Assembly (NCBI GenBank): GCA_012511245.1
Contig: JAAZGM010000323.1
Coordinates: 1-7,026 of the forward strand
From: Methanomicrobiales archaeon
Lineage (GTDB): Archaea > Halobacteriota > Methanomicrobia > Methanomicrobiales > Methanoculleaceae
DNA: 7,026 bases
Direction: 5' to 3'
Each line of letters begins with the position of its first letter. Position 1 is the stretch's first letter. A model generated the notes under the pieces. That model saw nothing but the letters and a program-made list of their open reading frames with translations, had not been told where the DNA came from and made no database searches. Positions 6,193 to 7,026 of this stretch are shown here, piece after piece. The position numbers were made by a program, and so were the translations under genes.

Positions 6193-6411
6193 ATGGCTGC
6201 AACCAAGCGGATACCGGTCTCAGAAGGGGTATGGGAGGAGATCTCCGATCTCAAGCGCCCGGGACAGACGTTCGATGAACTCCTCTCTCACATGGTGGAA
6301 CTGGAGAAGAAGCGCCGGTTCATCGAAGAAATGGATCGTATCGAGGCGGAGGGAGATTTTGTGGAGCTGAATTTTGATGTTCCGGATATTGATCAACCGC
6401 AAGGTTCGTGA
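6193..6411 (+). CDS. Ribbon-helix-helix antitoxin (VapB/RelB-like)
   Basis: The 72-residue protein reads KRIPVS (5-10, the DNA-contacting strand), EGVWEEISDLKRPG (11-24, helix 1), TFDELLSHMVELEKKR (26-41, helix 2), then an acidic tail (EEMDRIEAEGDFVELNFDVP) typical of a toxin-wrapping segment. This is the layout of archaeal type II antitoxins of the VapB/RelB kind; the exact family is not certain. It should bind and neutralise the toxin encoded next and repress the operon. An ATG eight codons earlier (6169) lies inside the putative TATA box and dyad, and homologous proteins usually begin close to the strand, so I chose 6193. A TATA box about 25 bases upstream and no ribosome binding site suggest a leaderless message. 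The 3' end overlaps the toxin gene by 35 bases in a different frame. Confidence 0.8.
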   Translation: MAATKRIPVSEGVWEEISDLKRPGQTFDELLSHMVELEKKRRFIEEMDRIEAEGDFVELNFDVPDIDQPQGS

Positions 6412-6664
6412 GAGTATTCAGAACTTTCGCCCGAAGAGCCGGCGGATTGTCATGGAAAAACTGAAGACGCTCCAGGAAGATCCGTTCCTCGGCGGCGGAA
6501 GCGATAAGGAACGCCTGTATGTTCAGGGACAGGAGGATACGTATCGCCTTCATATAAGCCATACTTTCATGGCATTCTATCGCATCCATGAAGCAGAGCA
6601 AGAGGTTCATGTTCTCGCCGTGATGCCGATTGAACAAGCGCACAAGCGGTATGGGCGTTTCTAA
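6377..6664 (+). CDS. RelE/ParE-family toxin
   Basis: The 95-residue basic protein has the RelE/ParE layout: an N-terminal strand and helix pair (MFRILINRKVRESIQNFRPK, then SRRIVMEKLKTLQEDP, residues 1-36), followed by a beta sheet with ERLYVQGQEDTYRLHISHTF (46-64), FMAFYRI (64-70), VHVLAVMP (78-84), and a C-terminal HKRYGRF (89-95). In this superfamily, basic and aromatic residues of the sheet and C-terminus (here R57, Y68, R69, H89, Y92) sit where RelE enzymes cut ribosome-bound mRNA; ParE members instead target gyrase. The ATG at 6377 has a GGAG 10 bases upstream; a TTG immediately before it is a weaker alternative. The 35-base overlap with the antitoxin gene indicates coupled translation. 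It seems full length with no frameshift. Confidence 0.8.
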   Translation: MFRILINRKVRESIQNFRPKSRRIVMEKLKTLQEDPFLGGGSDKERLYVQGQEDTYRLHISHTFMAFYRIHEAEQEVHVLAVMPIEQAHKRYGRF

Positions 6665-6684
6665 CCGTGGGGATCAACGGTTAG
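6661..6684 (+). terminator. Perfect 8-bp hairpin overlapping the toxin stop codon
   Basis: CTAACCGT at 6661-6668 pairs perfectly with ACGGTTAG at 6677-6684, with the 8-base loop GGGGATCA. The left arm contains the toxin's TAA stop (6662-6664). A run of six T's follows at 6705-6710, 20 bases after the stem, so hairpin and T-tract are separated; archaeal termination relies mainly on the T-tract. It lies between two convergent transcription units. Confidence 0.5.
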
Positions 6685-6691
6685 TCCTGTC

Positions 6692-6796
6692 TCAGGCGGT
6701 GAAGTTTTTTCCGAGTTCGATTATTACTTCTTTGTTGTCTTTGACCTTTGAGAGGCTCTCGACGAATGTGTTGGCCCTCCGGGGTCGCCCGCTCCG
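6692..6796 (-). pseudogene. Coding-like 34-codon tail in frame behind the second antitoxin
   Basis: Directly after the TGA of the minus-strand antitoxin (6799-6797), the same frame stays open for 34 codons to a TGA at 6694-6692. It reads like protein: RRANTFVESLSKVKDNKEV, then IIELGKNFTA. There is no start codon of its own, so as it stands it is not translated unless the first TGA is read through. It does not resemble a RelE toxin C-terminus. It may be the tail of a once longer antitoxin cut by a nonsense mutation, the remains of a downstream gene, or chance. Confidence 0.3.
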
Positions 6797-7015
6797 TCAG
6801 GACAACTCGCCGAGCAAGTCGTCTATTGAAGATATCTCCCGGTATCGTCCGGCTGCGATGTCTTCTTCGCTCTTTTGTATCGCCGCCATCGTCTCGGGGT
6901 TGCTGAGAATCTCAACGGTATCGAGAAGGGCGTCAAGATCTTCCCGCCGGACCATAGTTTTCTGTATCTTTTTGATCTCAAGATAGAGTTCATCGATGGT
7001 GACAGCCGGAGTCAT
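6797..7015 (-). CDS. RelB-like antitoxin without a visible toxin partner
   Basis: The 72-residue acidic protein begins MTPAVTIDELYLEIKKIQKT (a helical, probably dimerising segment), continues through MVRREDLDALLDTVEIL, and ends with the hallmark stretch SNPETMAAIQKSEEDIAAGR (38-57) and an acidic ISSIDDLLGELS. The PETM-AI-x-x-E-x-D-x-x-AGR pattern is typical of short archaeal and bacterial RelB-like antitoxins usually followed at once by a RelE toxin. Here the 130 bases behind it hold no toxin. The ATG at 7015 is only 11 bases from the window edge and no ribosome binding site is visible there. The toxin may have been lost, or the gene may protect against a toxin encoded elsewhere, including the convergent RelE/ParE gene. 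That cross-reaction is speculation. Confidence 0.65.
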   Translation of the reverse strand: MTPAVTIDELYLEIKKIQKTMVRREDLDALLDTVEILSNPETMAAIQKSEEDIAAGRYREISSIDDLLGELS

Positions 7016-7026
7016 GAGTAGTAGTA

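Noticed and set aside
6121..6278. Cys-rich small frame (CKYDQYLQYCHGC) suggesting a metal-binding peptide
   Set aside because: It runs through the promoter dyad and the antitoxin gene in a shifted frame, so the Cys pattern is a coincidence.
6630..6986. A 118-codon plus-strand frame after the toxin
   Set aside because: It is antisense to the RelB-like antitoxin and runs through the toxin's terminator hairpin.

Overview
The window looks like accessory chromosome of a moderately GC-rich euryarchaeon, most likely a methanogen of the Methanomicrobiales (Methanoculleus-like). This is inferred from an archaeal type IV pilin N-terminus, a surface beta-propeller protein of the kind common in methanogens, TATA-like AT-rich patches, a probably leaderless antitoxin gene, and COG2865-type ATPases plus toxin-antitoxin genes. 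No rRNA, tRNA, CRISPR array or transposase was seen. The taxonomy is an inference, not a match.

Layout. Positions 1-1177 (minus) hold the N-terminal 392 residues of a secreted protein: signal peptide, seven IVW-type propeller repeats, then the start of a bacterial Ig-like (Big_2) domain that runs off the left edge. A 489-bp gene-free stretch with an AT-rich promoter-like patch separates it from a short pilin-like protein (1667-2083, plus). The pilin stop codon lies in one arm of a perfect 12-bp inverted repeat whose other arm is 58 bp away. A long gene-poor region follows, ending in an array of TTACnGTAA boxes against the start of an AlbA_2/ATPase/winged-helix regulator (2568-3860, plus). A second protein of the same class, with a VTEH tandem repeat and a different C-terminal winged helix, converges on it (4172-5626, minus).

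The right part is decayed sequence followed by toxin-antitoxin genes. Positions 5823-6161 (minus) carry hydrophobic coding relics with a frameshift and a stop. Next is a complete ribbon-helix-helix antitoxin and RelE/ParE toxin pair (6193-6664, plus) behind an imperfect dyad that overlaps its putative TATA box. Converging on it is a RelB-like antitoxin (6797-7015, minus) with no recognisable toxin partner. Behind its stop codon, in the same frame, lies a 34-codon coding-like tail.

How it fits together. The two AlbA_2 proteins and the toxin-antitoxin modules are typical of an island of stress or defence genes. The clearest regulatory signals are the TTACnGTAA array, probably bound by the regulator it precedes, and the dyad in front of the antitoxin. 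I see no wholly new multi-gene system. The best candidates for something undescribed are the phased operator array, the inverted repeats around several stop codons, and the tail behind the orphan antitoxin.
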